This document shows, one piece after another, positions 45,276 to 54,200 of a DNA stretch of 64,000 nt (position 1 is its first letter; every line of letters starts with the position of its first letter). The DNA comes from Ignavibacteria bacterium. Its GTDB lineage: Bacteria > Bacteroidota > Ignavibacteria > Ignavibacteriales > SURF-24. The notes below the pieces were generated by a model. The model saw nothing but the letters and a program-made list of their open reading frames with translations. It did no database searches and was not told the origin of the DNA. The stretch spans positions 84,999-148,998 of the forward strand of contig JAAXKQ010000012.1 in assembly GCA_025612245.1 (NCBI GenBank). Direction: 5' to 3'. The position numbers and the translations under genes were made by a program.

Positions 45276-46269
45276 GTTATCTTTTTTTGTTCTATTATTT
45301 TCAGGCACACTCTTTTCTCAGCAGTATCCTGATCCTAAGGTCGACACCATGCTGAAAAAAGGTATTAACAGGATCATGTCGGGGGATTACAGTACCGCTG
45401 AACGCGTTTTTTGGAATCTGTGCAAGAGCTATCCCGATCTGCCCCTGGGGAACATATACCTGGCTGCAAACAAAATTGCCTTGGCCGTGGATAATGGTGA
45501 TCCTTTTGACGATGGTTTTATTTCTGCCAGGTTCAATCTTGCCGAAAAGCAGATTGACAGGCTCCTTTCAAAGGATGAGAACAACGTCTGGTACCAGTAT
45601 TTTGCGGCACTGGAGAAAGGCTACTATGCTTATTTCAAGGCACTGGACAAAAATTATATTTCTGCCTTTTCAAACGGGCTTTCCTCGGTCTCGAAGTTTG
45701 AAAAATGCCTGAAGCTTGATTCTTCGTTCTATGAAGCTTACATTGCAATAGGATCTTATAAATACTGGAAGAGCGCAAAAACCGGGTGGATCCCCTTTGT
45801 GAGCGACGAGAAGCAGGCGGGAATAAAATACCTGAAACGCGCGCTCTCGAAAAAGACTTATAACTACCTGCTGGGAGAGAATTCGCTCTTATATATTTAT
45901 CTGGACCAGAAGGAGAACCACAGGGCCATCAGGCTGGCCGAGTCTGTCTTAAGAGAATTCCCGGCAAACAGGTCTTTTATGTGGGGCCTGGGGCAGGCTT
46001 GTCAGAGAGTAGACAAGTCCAGGGCAATTCAGATATATCTGGAATTATTGAAGTCCTATACCGAGCAGAAAAATAACAACCACTATAATGAGGTTATACT
46101 TAAGAACAGGCTTGCTGTTCTTTACCACGAAACCGGGGATGATAAGAAAGCCTTAAGCATGTGCAACGAAATTCTCTCCATAAAACAGCTCACCGGATAC
46201 GTGCGTGAGCGCCTGGAAGACAGGTTCGACAGAGTCCGGAAGTTCAAAGAAGAACTATTAAAGCAGTAG
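45244..46269 (+). CDS. Exported TPR-like protein
   Basis: 341 residues. A signal peptide (about 1-26: SVLCKLSFFVLLFSGTLFSQQ) is followed by helical repeats of the TPR kind: DYSTAERVFWNLCKSYPDLPLGNIY, VSKFEKCLKLDSSFYEAYIAIGSY in part, HRAIRLAESVLREFPANRSF, RAIQIYLELLKSY and KKALSMCNEIL (given here as separate fragments). Probably periplasmic. Function unknown. The ATG at 45244 overlaps upp; an in-frame GTG follows two codons later. Confidence 0.75.
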   Translation: MLVTGRSVLCKLSFFVLLFSGTLFSQQYPDPKVDTMLKKGINRIMSGDYSTAERVFWNLCKSYPDLPLGNIYLAANKIALAVDNGDPFDDGFISARFNLAEKQIDRLLSKDENNVWYQYFAALEKGYYAYFKALDKNYISAFSNGLSSVSKFEKCLKLDSSFYEAYIAIGSYKYWKSAKTGWIPFVSDEKQAGIKYLKRALSKKTYNYLLGENSLLYIYLDQKENHRAIRLAESVLREFPANRSFMWGLGQACQRVDKSRAIQIYLELLKSYTEQKNNNHYNEVILKNRLAVLYHETGDDKKALSMCNEILSIKQLTGYVRERLEDRFDRVRKFKEELLKQ

Positions 46270-46351
46270 ATTTGTTTAAGGATTGAGAGTTTCAAAAAGC
46301 AGTTGATTTTGAGTAAATAACCTGTAAATTAAGCTTGAAATTGAGATAAAT

Positions 46352-48532
46352 ATGGCCTTAGGAGTAACAAAAAATAAACGGATTTTTGACGAGCTTTTAG
46401 AGACCTGTAAGCACAACCTGCCGAGTGTGGACGAGGCAATGCTTAAGAAAGCCTTCGAGCTCAGTTACGATGCCCACAAGAACGACTTCAGGGCCTCGGG
46501 AGAGCCATATTTTAACCATCCTTATGAAGTGGCAATGATCGTTGCAAAGGAAATCCCTTTAGACGACATATCCGTTATAAGCGCACTTCTGCACGACGTA
46601 GTTGAAGATACGGAAATCGACATCTCCTTAATTGCAAAAGAATTCGGTAAAGAAGTTGCTGAAATTGTTGACGGCGTTACAAAGATGGGGGGAGTATTCA
46701 AGGGGCAGGAGATTACACAGGCCGAAAACTACCGAAAAATGCTCCTTTCAATGGTAAAGGACGTTAGGGTAATACTGGTTAAATTTGCCGACCGCCTGCA
46801 CAATATGCGTACGCTGGAGTTTGTAAATCCCGACAAGCAGAGAAGGATTGCCAGGGAAACGCTGGAAATTTATGCCCCTTTTGCTCACAGGTTTGGTCTT
46901 GCACGCGTCAAGTGGGAACTGGAAGACCTCTCCTTCAAGTACCTGAATAAGGAAGCCTACGACGACCTGGCAAGAAAGATAAAGAATAAAAGGCGCGAAC
47001 GCGAGTCTTACATCAATAAATTTAATACTCCCGTAATCGATAAGCTTAAAGAGCACGGACTGAAGTTCGAGATCAGCGGACGCCCTAAACATCTTTACAG
47101 CATATACAGGAAAATGATCAAAAGGAACAAACCTTTTGAGGAGATTTACGACCTTTTTGCCGTGAGAATTATACTGGAAAGCAACGATTCCAACGAGTGC
47201 TACTATGTGCTTGGAATTATTAACCAAATCTACATTCCTGTGCCTGACCGCTTTAAGGACTACGTTTCAATTCCAAAGACAAATAACTACCAGTCGATAC
47301 ACACCACGGTAATTGGCCCTGAAGGAAAGCTTGTAGAGGTGCAGATCCGTACCAGGAAGATGCACGAAGTTGCAGAAAAAGGTGTTGCCGCGCACTGGAA
47401 ATACAAGGAGAACAAGTTTACCTCGGATGCCGAGCTGGAGGAATGGGTTAACTGGATCAGGGATGTCTTTGAAAATGCATCCAAAGATGAGGCCAGCAAG
47501 GAGATTCTGGCCAGCTTTAAGCTGAATCTTTACCAGGACGAGATATACGTCTTTACCCCGAAGGGGGATTTAAGAAGGCTTCCTGTAAATTCAACACCCG
47601 TGGACTTTGCCTTTGAGATCCACAGCAAGGTCGGTTACCACTGCATCGGGGCAAAGGTAAATGGAAAGATCGTTCCATTGGACACAATTCTGCACAGCGG
47701 CGACCAGGTTGAAATCATTACATCCAAGAACCAGCATCCAAACAGGAGCTGGGCAATGTTTGTTACCACTCACAAGTCCAAGGCTGCCATAAGAAGGTGG
47801 ATCAACAAGGAAGAAGAGCAGCTGATACAGTCGGGAAAGGAACTGTGGGAGAAAAAAGTCAAGAAGATGAAACTCTCCTTTAACTCCGACGACACGATAA
47901 AGCTGGCTAAAAGCCTGAAGTTTGACGGCTCGGGACAGCTTTTTAAGGCAATTGCGCAGGAGAAGGTCAACCTGGATGAAGTACTGGCCCCGAAGAAGGA
48001 AAACGAGGCTAAAAGCAGCGTTCCGGAGCTGGAATTTGACAGCTTTGCCAACATCGCAAGAACCGACATCGGGGGAATTCTTGTCGACGGCAAAAGTGAA
48101 AACGTAATGTATAGCTTTGCAAAGTGCTGCAACCCGATTCCGGGCGACCCCATTGTGGGCTACATTACGATAGGAGAGGGAATTAAAATCCACAGGAAGA
48201 CCTGCGACGACCTGATTAACATCGTTAAAAAAGGTGAAAACAGGCTGGTTCCCGTTCAGTGGCCAACTGTTGACAGCAACCTTTTTGTTGCGGGGCTTAC
48301 AATTGTTGGGGAGGATGTTCCCGGCATATTAAAGGACATTTCTCACAGCATTACATCATATCAGAACACCAACATTAAGTCTGTAAACATTCTTGCAAAT
48401 AACTCCATGTTTAAGGGTACGATAACCCTTTACGTCAGGAACCTGGAGCATTTGTCCAGAATTATAGAAAGGCTTAAGAAGAATAAGGGAATTTATACCG
48501 TCGAGCGTTTTGACAGTACAAATCTTGTATAA
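46352..48532 (+). CDS. rel: Bifunctional (p)ppGpp synthetase/hydrolase
   Basis: RelA/SpoT homologue that makes and degrades the alarmone (p)ppGpp. 726 residues with all domains: the HD hydrolase (about 45-195, LLHDVVEDTEI and FADRLHNMRTL), the synthetase (about 240-365, YDLFAVRIIL, NYQSIHTTVIGP and EVQIRT), TGS (about 395-460, VFTPKGDLRRLP), and a C-terminal zinc-finger-like region (KCCNPIPGD) and ACT domain (about 650-726). The synthetase loop reads RFKD, the RxKD signature of bifunctional Rel/SpoT enzymes rather than ExDD of RelA, and the HD residues are intact. So this is probably the genome's main Rel enzyme. Confidence 0.96.
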   Translation: MALGVTKNKRIFDELLETCKHNLPSVDEAMLKKAFELSYDAHKNDFRASGEPYFNHPYEVAMIVAKEIPLDDISVISALLHDVVEDTEIDISLIAKEFGKEVAEIVDGVTKMGGVFKGQEITQAENYRKMLLSMVKDVRVILVKFADRLHNMRTLEFVNPDKQRRIARETLEIYAPFAHRFGLARVKWELEDLSFKYLNKEAYDDLARKIKNKRRERESYINKFNTPVIDKLKEHGLKFEISGRPKHLYSIYRKMIKRNKPFEEIYDLFAVRIILESNDSNECYYVLGIINQIYIPVPDRFKDYVSIPKTNNYQSIHTTVIGPEGKLVEVQIRTRKMHEVAEKGVAAHWKYKENKFTSDAELEEWVNWIRDVFENASKDEASKEILASFKLNLYQDEIYVFTPKGDLRRLPVNSTPVDFAFEIHSKVGYHCIGAKVNGKIVPLDTILHSGDQVEIITSKNQHPNRSWAMFVTTHKSKAAIRRWINKEEEQLIQSGKELWEKKVKKMKLSFNSDDTIKLAKSLKFDGSGQLFKAIAQEKVNLDEVLAPKKENEAKSSVPELEFDSFANIARTDIGGILVDGKSENVMYSFAKCCNPIPGDPIVGYITIGEGIKIHRKTCDDLINIVKKGENRLVPVQWPTVDSNLFVAGLTIVGEDVPGILKDISHSITSYQNTNIKSVNILANNSMFKGTITLYVRNLEHLSRIIERLKKNKGIYTVERFDSTNLV

Positions 48533-48569
48533 ATTTGAGTTAATTTCTTTTGAGTAACAAATAAATCTT

Positions 48570-49019
48570 ATGAATCTAAACCCACTGGATACGCAAAGAA
48601 TTATGGCAATCGACTATGGCGAAAAAAGGGTCGGTCTTGCCCTTTGCGATCCATTGAGAATATTTGCTTATCCGTTTAAGACAATTCTGAACGACCGGAA
48701 TTTCCGGACAAATCTGATGTCAATAATAAAGGAAAACGGCGTGAGTCTCATACTTTTAGGCTATCCATTGAAAGAAAACGGCATGAAGACCGACATCACG
48801 GAAATTGTGGAGAAGTTTAAGATTGAGCTCGAAGGCTTGAGCGGCCTAAGCGTTTTATTAAGAGATGAAAGATACACTTCTGCAATAGCCAAAGAAAGAA
48901 TTCTTGAGAGCGTAAAGAGCAGAAAGAAAAGAAGGGATAAAGGACTATTGGATAAAAATGCCGCTTCCATTATTTTGCAGGATTATCTGGATGAGAATGC
49001 AAAAAAGCCTGAAGGCTGA
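48570..49019 (+). CDS. ruvX: RuvX/YqgF-type Holliday junction resolvase-like protein
   Basis: RNase H-fold nuclease for pre-16S rRNA 5' processing and/or Holliday junctions. 149 residues. Motifs: MAIDYGEKRVGLALCD (first catalytic Asp), ILLGYPLKENG, LRDERYTSAIA and DKNAASIILQDYL (last catalytic Asp). It follows rel by 37 bp and probably shares its transcript. The BMC shell operon begins after a further 135 bp with its own promoter. Confidence 0.93.
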   Translation: MNLNPLDTQRIMAIDYGEKRVGLALCDPLRIFAYPFKTILNDRNFRTNLMSIIKENGVSLILLGYPLKENGMKTDITEIVEKFKIELEGLSGLSVLLRDERYTSAIAKERILESVKSRKKRRDKGLLDKNAASIILQDYLDENAKKPEG

Positions 49020-49091
49020 AAAGGAATCAAGACTCCTTCAGAGCCGGCAAGCAATGCATCTTAAAGCCGGGAAATATGGATTTCTAATTTC

Positions 49092-49120
49092 TTGACATTT
49101 ATTTCTTTATAAATTATTTT
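49092..49120 (+). promoter_or_regulatory. Sigma70-like promoter of the BMC shell operon
   Basis: TTGACA (49092-49097), 17 bp, TATTTT (49115-49120), 34 bp before the ATG. An SD (AGGAG) follows. It makes the shell pair an independent unit rather than part of the rel-ruvX transcript. Confidence 0.55.
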
Positions 49121-49154
49121 CAATGCTACAAATAAACGAAATTAGGAGCTCTTT

Positions 49155-49439
49155 ATGACACTTGATGCACTTGGAATGATAGAAACCAAAGGTTTGGTTG
49201 GATCAATTGAAGCTGCTGATGCAATGGTAAAGGCAGCCAAGGTTGAATTGATCGGCAAAGAGACCATTGGCGGCGGCTATGTTACCGTTATGGTCAGGGG
49301 TGATGTTGGTGCTGTTAAGGCTGCTACTGATGCCGGAGCCGCGGCAGCCCAGAGGGTCGGCGAGTTAGTTTCCGTTCATGTCATTCCGCGTCCTCACAGT
49401 GATGTGGAACTGATCCTTCCTAAAAGACCTAAAGTTTAA
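49155..49439 (+). CDS. Bacterial microcompartment shell protein (BMC-H)
   Basis: A 94-residue hexameric shell protein of the PduA/EutM/CcmK type; six copies form a tile of the protein coat around a metabolosome. Nearly the whole protein is the BMC domain: [23 protein letters not shown], split by the pore loop [21 protein letters not shown], and the typical [23 protein letters not shown]. The pore loop (T37-I38-G39-G40-G41) is glycine-rich as in PduA. It has no cysteine or extension. It is followed 5 bp later by a longer paralogue. No pentamer (BMC-P) or trimer gene lies in the window, so other shell parts must be elsewhere. Confidence 0.96.
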   Translation: MTLDALGMIETKGLVGSIEAADAMVKAAKVELIGKETIGGGYVTVMVRGDVGAVKAATDAGAAAAQRVGELVSVHVIPRPHSDVELILPKRPKV

Positions 49440-49444
49440 GCCTT

Positions 49445-50065
49445 ATGCAGCAAGCACTTGGCCTTATTGAAACAAAAGGACTTGTTGGGGCTATTGAAGC
49501 TGCCGATGCTATGGCTAAGGCAGCAGATGTTACAATTATCAAAAAAGAAAAGATTACGGCGGCTCTTGTTACAATTCACATAACAGGAGAAGTTGCTGCC
49601 GTCAGGTCTGCCCTCGATGCCGGCGCTGCCGCTGCGCAGAGGGTAGGACAGCTTGTTTCGGTGCACATCATTCCGCGCCCCGACGACCAGCTGGAGAGCA
49701 TAATTTATGATAATGGTAATTTAGCCACCGCCGGCGACTCCGGTAAAGACGCCATTGAAGCTTCGACCTCTGATCCGTCAAATGACGAGGCTCATCCGAA
49801 GGATGAAGAGATATTCATTGAGGATAAGGAAAGCAGTGAACCTTCGGACGAGGCCACAGAAGAAGATACAGAAGACGAATCTGAAGAGGATGGTCCGATT
49901 GAAATTCCCGACCTCGGAACTTTAAGCTTTGAAGAGCTCGAAGTAATGAGTGTGCACAAGTTAAGGCGTCTTGCCAGGGGACTTGCAGAGTTCCCGATTA
50001 AAGGAAGAGAGATCTCGAAGGCAAATAAACAGGTCCTTCTCGAGCATTTCAGGACGCTGAAATAG
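49445..50065 (+). CDS. BMC-H shell protein with acidic linker and Rho_N/SAP-like C-terminal domain
   Basis: 206 residues. The BMC domain is at 1-85 ([39 protein letters not shown]), a clear paralogue of the previous gene. Its pore loop differs: ITAALVTI (from I37) with two Ala where its neighbour has three Gly. Residues ~95-150 are a strongly acidic linker (E, D, S, P). Residues ~152-206 form a predicted helix-turn-helix-like unit (LSFEELEVMSVHKLRRLAR, then PIKGREISKANKQVLLEHF) that resembles the Rho_N/SAP/HeH nucleic-acid-binding helices, as in Rho encoded in this same window. Shell proteins with such an end could tether the compartment to nucleic acid or to another protein. Followed by a terminator. 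Confidence 0.92.
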   Translation: MQQALGLIETKGLVGAIEAADAMAKAADVTIIKKEKITAALVTIHITGEVAAVRSALDAGAAAAQRVGQLVSVHIIPRPDDQLESIIYDNGNLATAGDSGKDAIEASTSDPSNDEAHPKDEEIFIEDKESSEPSDEATEEDTEDESEEDGPIEIPDLGTLSFEELEVMSVHKLRRLARGLAEFPIKGREISKANKQVLLEHFRTLK

Positions 50066-50097
50066 CCTTTTTTCCAAAGAGAGGTGTTTATTTTATT

Positions 50098-50130
50098 AAC
50101 TCCACATTTTATATGTGGAGTTTTTTTATT
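50098..50130 (+). terminator. Rho-independent terminator of the BMC shell operon
   Basis: AACTCCACAT, 5-nt loop, ATGTGGAGTT then a run of T. A perfect 10-bp stem. Confidence 0.92.
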
Positions 50131-50272
50131 TTTATATCAATTAATATTTACTGCCACCCTTTAAATGATTATTATTGTATTAAAGATCATTTAATTGCCG
50201 GCCGGTATTTTGCCGGAAGACAGAGAGGGAAGAATTTACTCACGTACTTTTGAATATTCTAAAAGAAGATCG

Positions 50273-51193
50273 ATGGTGAAGCTAAATAAAAAAGTTTTTT
50301 CAATCATTATTGCTGTTCTGTTTTCTTTCATTCTGTGGGGTTCTGTTACCCTTTCAAATTCTTACTATACCACAATCAAGGTCCCCCTGCGCATGACGAA
50401 CCTGCCAAAAGGTTATGCCGTTTCTTCAATGTCTATTACAGACGTTAACATCAGGATAAAAGGGGATGGGTGGCGCCTGGCTTCACTGATTTTAAGTAAT
50501 AACCTTGAATACTACGTCTCGGCCGGGCTGGACAGCCAGGCTAAGAACATCAATCTCAGAGGTGCCCTGGGAGAGAATGCGTGGCTTTCTTCAGGCATTC
50601 AGCTCTTCGACATTTACCCTGACATCCTTTCAGTCCGAATGGAAAGGATTACAGAAAGGAAAATTAAAATAAGTCCGGACCTGGGACTGAACTTCAAACA
50701 GGATTTTGGGCTCGTCTCGGGTATTAAAGTTATTCCCGATTCAGTAACCGTTTACGGTCCAAAAAGCCTTGTTAACAGCCTAAGGACCATTCCAACCGTA
50801 AAGCGCAATTTCTCGAACCTGGATGACAGGGTCTTAGAAAGAATTGAGCTTTTGCCCATAAGAGGACTTACATATTCGCTTAACAGTTGCGCCGTAAGAT
50901 TTGAGGTGCAGAAAATTGTTGACAAGACATTTGAGAACCTGGAAGTCGAAGTAAGGAATACCCCGCGAGGGGAGGACCTGCTGGTATTCCCAAACAGCAT
51001 TACCATAGTCCTAAGAGGCGGCATTAACATTTTAGGACGGCTTAAGAACGAAGACCTTCATCCTTTTGTCGACTACAACCAGGTAATTAAGGATACACTG
51101 GGAATTATTGAACCTGAGGTGAATGTGCCGGACTACATTTCCATAATTGATAAAAAACCAAACCAACTACAATATATAATTAAAAAGTACTAA
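50273..51193 (+). CDS. YbbR-like domain protein
   Basis: About 306 residues from the ATG at 50273; a TTG at 50195 adds 26 residues that look non-native. One N-terminal membrane anchor (about 7-24: VFSIIIAVLFSFILWGSV) is followed by YbbR-type beta domains: TIKVPLRMTNLPKGY, then repeated units such as IKVIPDSVTVYGPKSLVNSLRTI. In other phyla YbbR/CdaR is next to cdaA and controls c-di-AMP synthesis; no cdaA gene is seen here, its usual place being taken upstream by the BMC terminator. Three bases before tmk. Confidence 0.82.
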   Translation: MVKLNKKVFSIIIAVLFSFILWGSVTLSNSYYTTIKVPLRMTNLPKGYAVSSMSITDVNIRIKGDGWRLASLILSNNLEYYVSAGLDSQAKNINLRGALGENAWLSSGIQLFDIYPDILSVRMERITERKIKISPDLGLNFKQDFGLVSGIKVIPDSVTVYGPKSLVNSLRTIPTVKRNFSNLDDRVLERIELLPIRGLTYSLNSCAVRFEVQKIVDKTFENLEVEVRNTPRGEDLLVFPNSITIVLRGGINILGRLKNEDLHPFVDYNQVIKDTLGIIEPEVNVPDYISIIDKKPNQLQYIIKKY

Positions 51194-51196
51194 TCT

Positions 51197-51826
51197 ATGT
51201 TTATTACATTCGAAGGGATCGATTTCTGCGGAAAATCCACACAGGTAAGTTTGCTTGAAGAATACTTGATTAAGCAGGGCAAAAATGTTAAGATAATAAG
51301 AGAGCCCGGAGGCACAATTATCTCGGAAAAGATAAGGGACGTCTTGCTGGACAAGAAAAATGACAGGATGTTCATTGAAACCGAGATACTGCTTTTCTCG
51401 GCTGCCAGGGCGCAGCTCGTCAGAGAAATAATTCGTCCTTTTTTAAATATGAATTATTATGTAATTTCTGATAGGTTCCATGATTCGACTACAGCTTACC
51501 AGGGTTTCGGCAGGGCAATCCCGCTGGAATTTGTAAACAATATTACACAGTTTGCAATTGGCGAAACGGTTCCGGACTTAACATTCTTTATAGACATTCC
51601 CATTGAAGAGTCGGAAAGAAGAATGTCTCTGAGAAAATCTGAGGAGCTGGACAGAATAGAAGTTTCAAAAAACGGCTTTTACGAGAAAGTCCGCCAGGGT
51701 TATATTCAACTGTCGGAAAAAGAAAAAAGGGTGATTAGAATTGACGGGCTGATGTCGATCGGGGAAATTCACGAGAGGATAATAAGAGAAATAACAATGC
51801 TTGAAGAGAGGAAAGGAGCAGGGTAA
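51197..51826 (+). CDS. tmk: Thymidylate kinase
   Basis: Phosphorylates dTMP to dTDP. P-loop FEGIDFCGKSTQ (residues 4-15; Phe-Cys in place of the usual Gly-Ala/Ser), the DRY-like motif SDRFHDSTTAYQGFGR, the REPGGT motif and TFFIDIPIEES. 209 residues. It is tightly spaced with ybbR and followed at once by the S41 protease gene. Confidence 0.95.
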   Translation: MFITFEGIDFCGKSTQVSLLEEYLIKQGKNVKIIREPGGTIISEKIRDVLLDKKNDRMFIETEILLFSAARAQLVREIIRPFLNMNYYVISDRFHDSTTAYQGFGRAIPLEFVNNITQFAIGETVPDLTFFIDIPIEESERRMSLRKSEELDRIEVSKNGFYEKVRQGYIQLSEKEKRVIRIDGLMSIGEIHERIIREITMLEERKGAG

Positions 51827-51827
51827 G

Positions 51828-53471
51828 ATGTGGAAATGGGTAAGAATTCTGGCCATACCGGCGACAATAGTGATTTTTTCTGGTTTTTTTAAGGGAGATG
51901 CCGACATATATTTCCAGATCTCAAAGAGTATAGACGTCTTTGGGAAAGTGTACAAGGAGGTTTCTTTTAATTATGTAGACGAGCTAAATCCGGAGGAATT
52001 TATGCTCTCGGGTATAAACGGCATGCTCTCGGCGCTCGATCCGTATACGACGTTTATAGACGAAAAAAGGAAAGGGGATATAGACCTTCTGACGAGCGGA
52101 AAGTATGGAGGAATTGGGGTTTCCATTGGCTTGCGCAACGAGAAAGTGACGATTGTTGACATAATTGACGGATATTCTGCCCAGCGACAGGGCCTTAGAA
52201 TTGGCGACGTCATTACAAAAATAAATGAAAGAGACATTACAAAAGACAACTTCGAAGATATATCCTCTCTGGTTAAAGGGGACCCGGGGACAGAGGTTCA
52301 GCTTACAATTTTCAGGGACGGAACCGACCAGATGGTCTTTAACCTCGTACGCGAGGAAGTAAAGATTAAAAACGTTTCATTCGGCGGCTTTGTGCCTGAG
52401 AGCAGCAACAACGTCTACCTGAAGCTTACAGGTTTTACCAGGACTGCCGGCGACGAGGTTCAAAAGACGCTTACCGACCTTAAGAGTAAAAAGCAGGTAA
52501 ATTCAGTGATACTGGATCTAAGGGGAAACCCGGGCGGACTTCTGGATGCTGCCGTGGACGTCTGTGAAAAGTTCTTAAAGCAAAACCAGCTCATTGTTAC
52601 CGTAAAAGGCAGGGACAGCTTAAACTTCAAGAGCTATACCTCAACGGAAGAACCGGTTTACGGGAACTCAAACCTGGTAGTTCTAATTGACAGCGGTTCT
52701 GCTTCAGCCTCTGAAATTGTTGCAGCTGCGATACAGGACCACGACAGGGGGGTGATACTGGGGACTGATTCTTTCGGAAAAGGGCTCGTACAGACAGTAA
52801 TCCCATTGTCCTATAACACTTCTCTTAAGATTACGACAGCAAAATACTACACTCCTAGCGGGCGCTGCATTCAAAAAATCGACTATTCAAAAAACAATAA
52901 GGTCTTCTCAAGTCCCGATTCAGATATCCAGCGCAGCTACAGGACCGATCATAACAGGACGGTACTGGCTTATGGCGGAATTAAGCCCGACACGGTTGTA
53001 ATGAACGATTCGCAGTCTAACGTTGTAAATGAACTTTCTTCAAGGGGGCTGTTCTTTAAGTTTGCTACTGAATTCTCAAACCTGCACGGCCGCCCGGAAT
53101 ACACGAAGATGAACCCGGAAGCGCTATATTCAAGCTTCATGCAGTTCCTGAAGAAGGAAAAATTTGACTATACGCCAAGCGCGGAAAAGCAGCTCAGTGA
53201 GCTAATTGCCACCTCGGAAAAGGAAAACTACAACAGGCAGCTCATAAGTCAGCTCGCGGCGCTGAAAGGGAAGTTCAAAGAAATGAAGGACTTTGAGCTG
53301 AATACGCACAAGCCTGAAATGATCAGCTCGATAAAAAGTGAACTGGCCTCAAGGTACGAAGGTTCAACGGGCAGAATAAAGGAGACGCTGAAATCGGATA
53401 AACAGTTCCAGACCGCCCTGGATATTGCACGAAACGACAAGCTTTATTCGCACCTCTTAATGCACCATTAA
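51828..53471 (+). CDS. CtpA-type S41 carboxyl-terminal processing protease
   Basis: About 547 residues from the ATG at 51828, one base after the tmk stop with GGAG-like sequence upstream; the frame could start nine codons earlier inside tmk. An N-terminal anchor (VRILAIPATIVIFSGFF) is followed by a PDZ domain (about 90-175, KYGGIGVSIGLR to GDPGTEVQL) and the S41 core: LDLRGNPGGLLDAAVDV, DSGSASASEIVAAA (catalytic Ser about 293) and DSFGKGLVQT (catalytic Lys about 318). A C-terminal helical extension follows. Periplasmic, processing or degrading exported proteins. Confidence 0.93.
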   Translation: MWKWVRILAIPATIVIFSGFFKGDADIYFQISKSIDVFGKVYKEVSFNYVDELNPEEFMLSGINGMLSALDPYTTFIDEKRKGDIDLLTSGKYGGIGVSIGLRNEKVTIVDIIDGYSAQRQGLRIGDVITKINERDITKDNFEDISSLVKGDPGTEVQLTIFRDGTDQMVFNLVREEVKIKNVSFGGFVPESSNNVYLKLTGFTRTAGDEVQKTLTDLKSKKQVNSVILDLRGNPGGLLDAAVDVCEKFLKQNQLIVTVKGRDSLNFKSYTSTEEPVYGNSNLVVLIDSGSASASEIVAAAIQDHDRGVILGTDSFGKGLVQTVIPLSYNTSLKITTAKYYTPSGRCIQKIDYSKNNKVFSSPDSDIQRSYRTDHNRTVLAYGGIKPDTVVMNDSQSNVVNELSSRGLFFKFATEFSNLHGRPEYTKMNPEALYSSFMQFLKKEKFDYTPSAEKQLSELIATSEKENYNRQLISQLAALKGKFKEMKDFELNTHKPEMISSIKSELASRYEGSTGRIKETLKSDKQFQTALDIARNDKLYSHLLMHH

Positions 53472-53501
53472 AAGGCCAAGCTCCGGTGAGAGCATTAATT
53501 T

Positions 53502-53542
53502 ACCCCTGTGCCGCAATTTTGAGGCCAGGGGTTTTATTTTTT
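53502..53542 (+). terminator. Terminator of the S41 protease gene
   Basis: ACCCCTG, 17-nt loop, CAGGGGT followed by TTTATTTTTT. Confidence 0.8.
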
Positions 53543-53642
53543 AAAAATTTCACGTATTTTTGTCTTCCAAAGAACCCGAAACCGGTTCAGGCCTTAAGGT
53601 AATTCAAGAAAAGTTAAACTGGAAAGAAAAATAAAGCTTAAT

Positions 53643-53936
53643 ATGAGAAATCTTGCAATCATTAATTACAAGAATCCCGCCTTTGACAGGTGCCCGGAAT
53701 GTCATAAAACGGGCGTTCTGCACAGATCAAGAGCGAGGAATTTCGGTGAAGAGATCATTAAGAAGCTGACCTTTTGGGGCATGTACCGTTGCAAATCCTG
53801 CGGCTGGAGGGGATATCGTTCAAGGCTGTTTATTAGTTCAAGGTCATTTGTAAATTTGTTCTATTACGGCGTTATTATTCTGGCTGCGGCATTTATCGTA
53901 TGGTCTGTACTAAAGCGTTCCGACTGGGGCATGTAG
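53643..53936 (+). CDS. Small zinc-ribbon membrane protein
   Basis: 97 residues. Two Cys pairs form a likely zinc ribbon: CPECHKTG (about 18-25) and CKSCGW (about 56-61). One membrane helix at the C-terminus (YYGVIILAAAFIVWSVL). Function unknown. It stands between the protease and htpG. Confidence 0.7.
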   Translation: MRNLAIINYKNPAFDRCPECHKTGVLHRSRARNFGEEIIKKLTFWGMYRCKSCGWRGYRSRLFISSRSFVNLFYYGVIILAAAFIVWSVLKRSDWGM

Positions 53937-54151
53937 CTTTTTTTTGTTCTCCCGGCGTGATTTAATAGGGGTTTCTCATAAAAAGGAAGTGCCTGTACAC
54001 TGGCATTGCTTTATCATTTAACCACCATTTTTTGCTTGATTCTTTGCGTTCCAAAGCCTGAGAAGAGGCTGGATTTAGGCAAATATCATAAGTGCTTATC
54101 CGGTTTGAAAGACAATTTTATTTTAGAGAAAAATTATTAAGTTAATAAATA

Positions 54152-54179
54152 TTGCACAAAATATTCGGATAATTATATT
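54152..54179 (+). promoter_or_regulatory. Possible htpG promoter
   Basis: TTGCAC (54152-54157), 16 bp, TATATT (54174-54179), about 20 bp before the ATG and upstream of a GGGAGG SD. No CIRCE-type inverted repeat is seen. Confidence 0.35.
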
Positions 54180-54200
54180 CTTAAAGGGAGGTAATTAAAC

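Noticed and set aside
47591..48193. 200-codon minus-strand frame over rel
   Set aside because: Shadow of the rel TGS/linker region; no motif.
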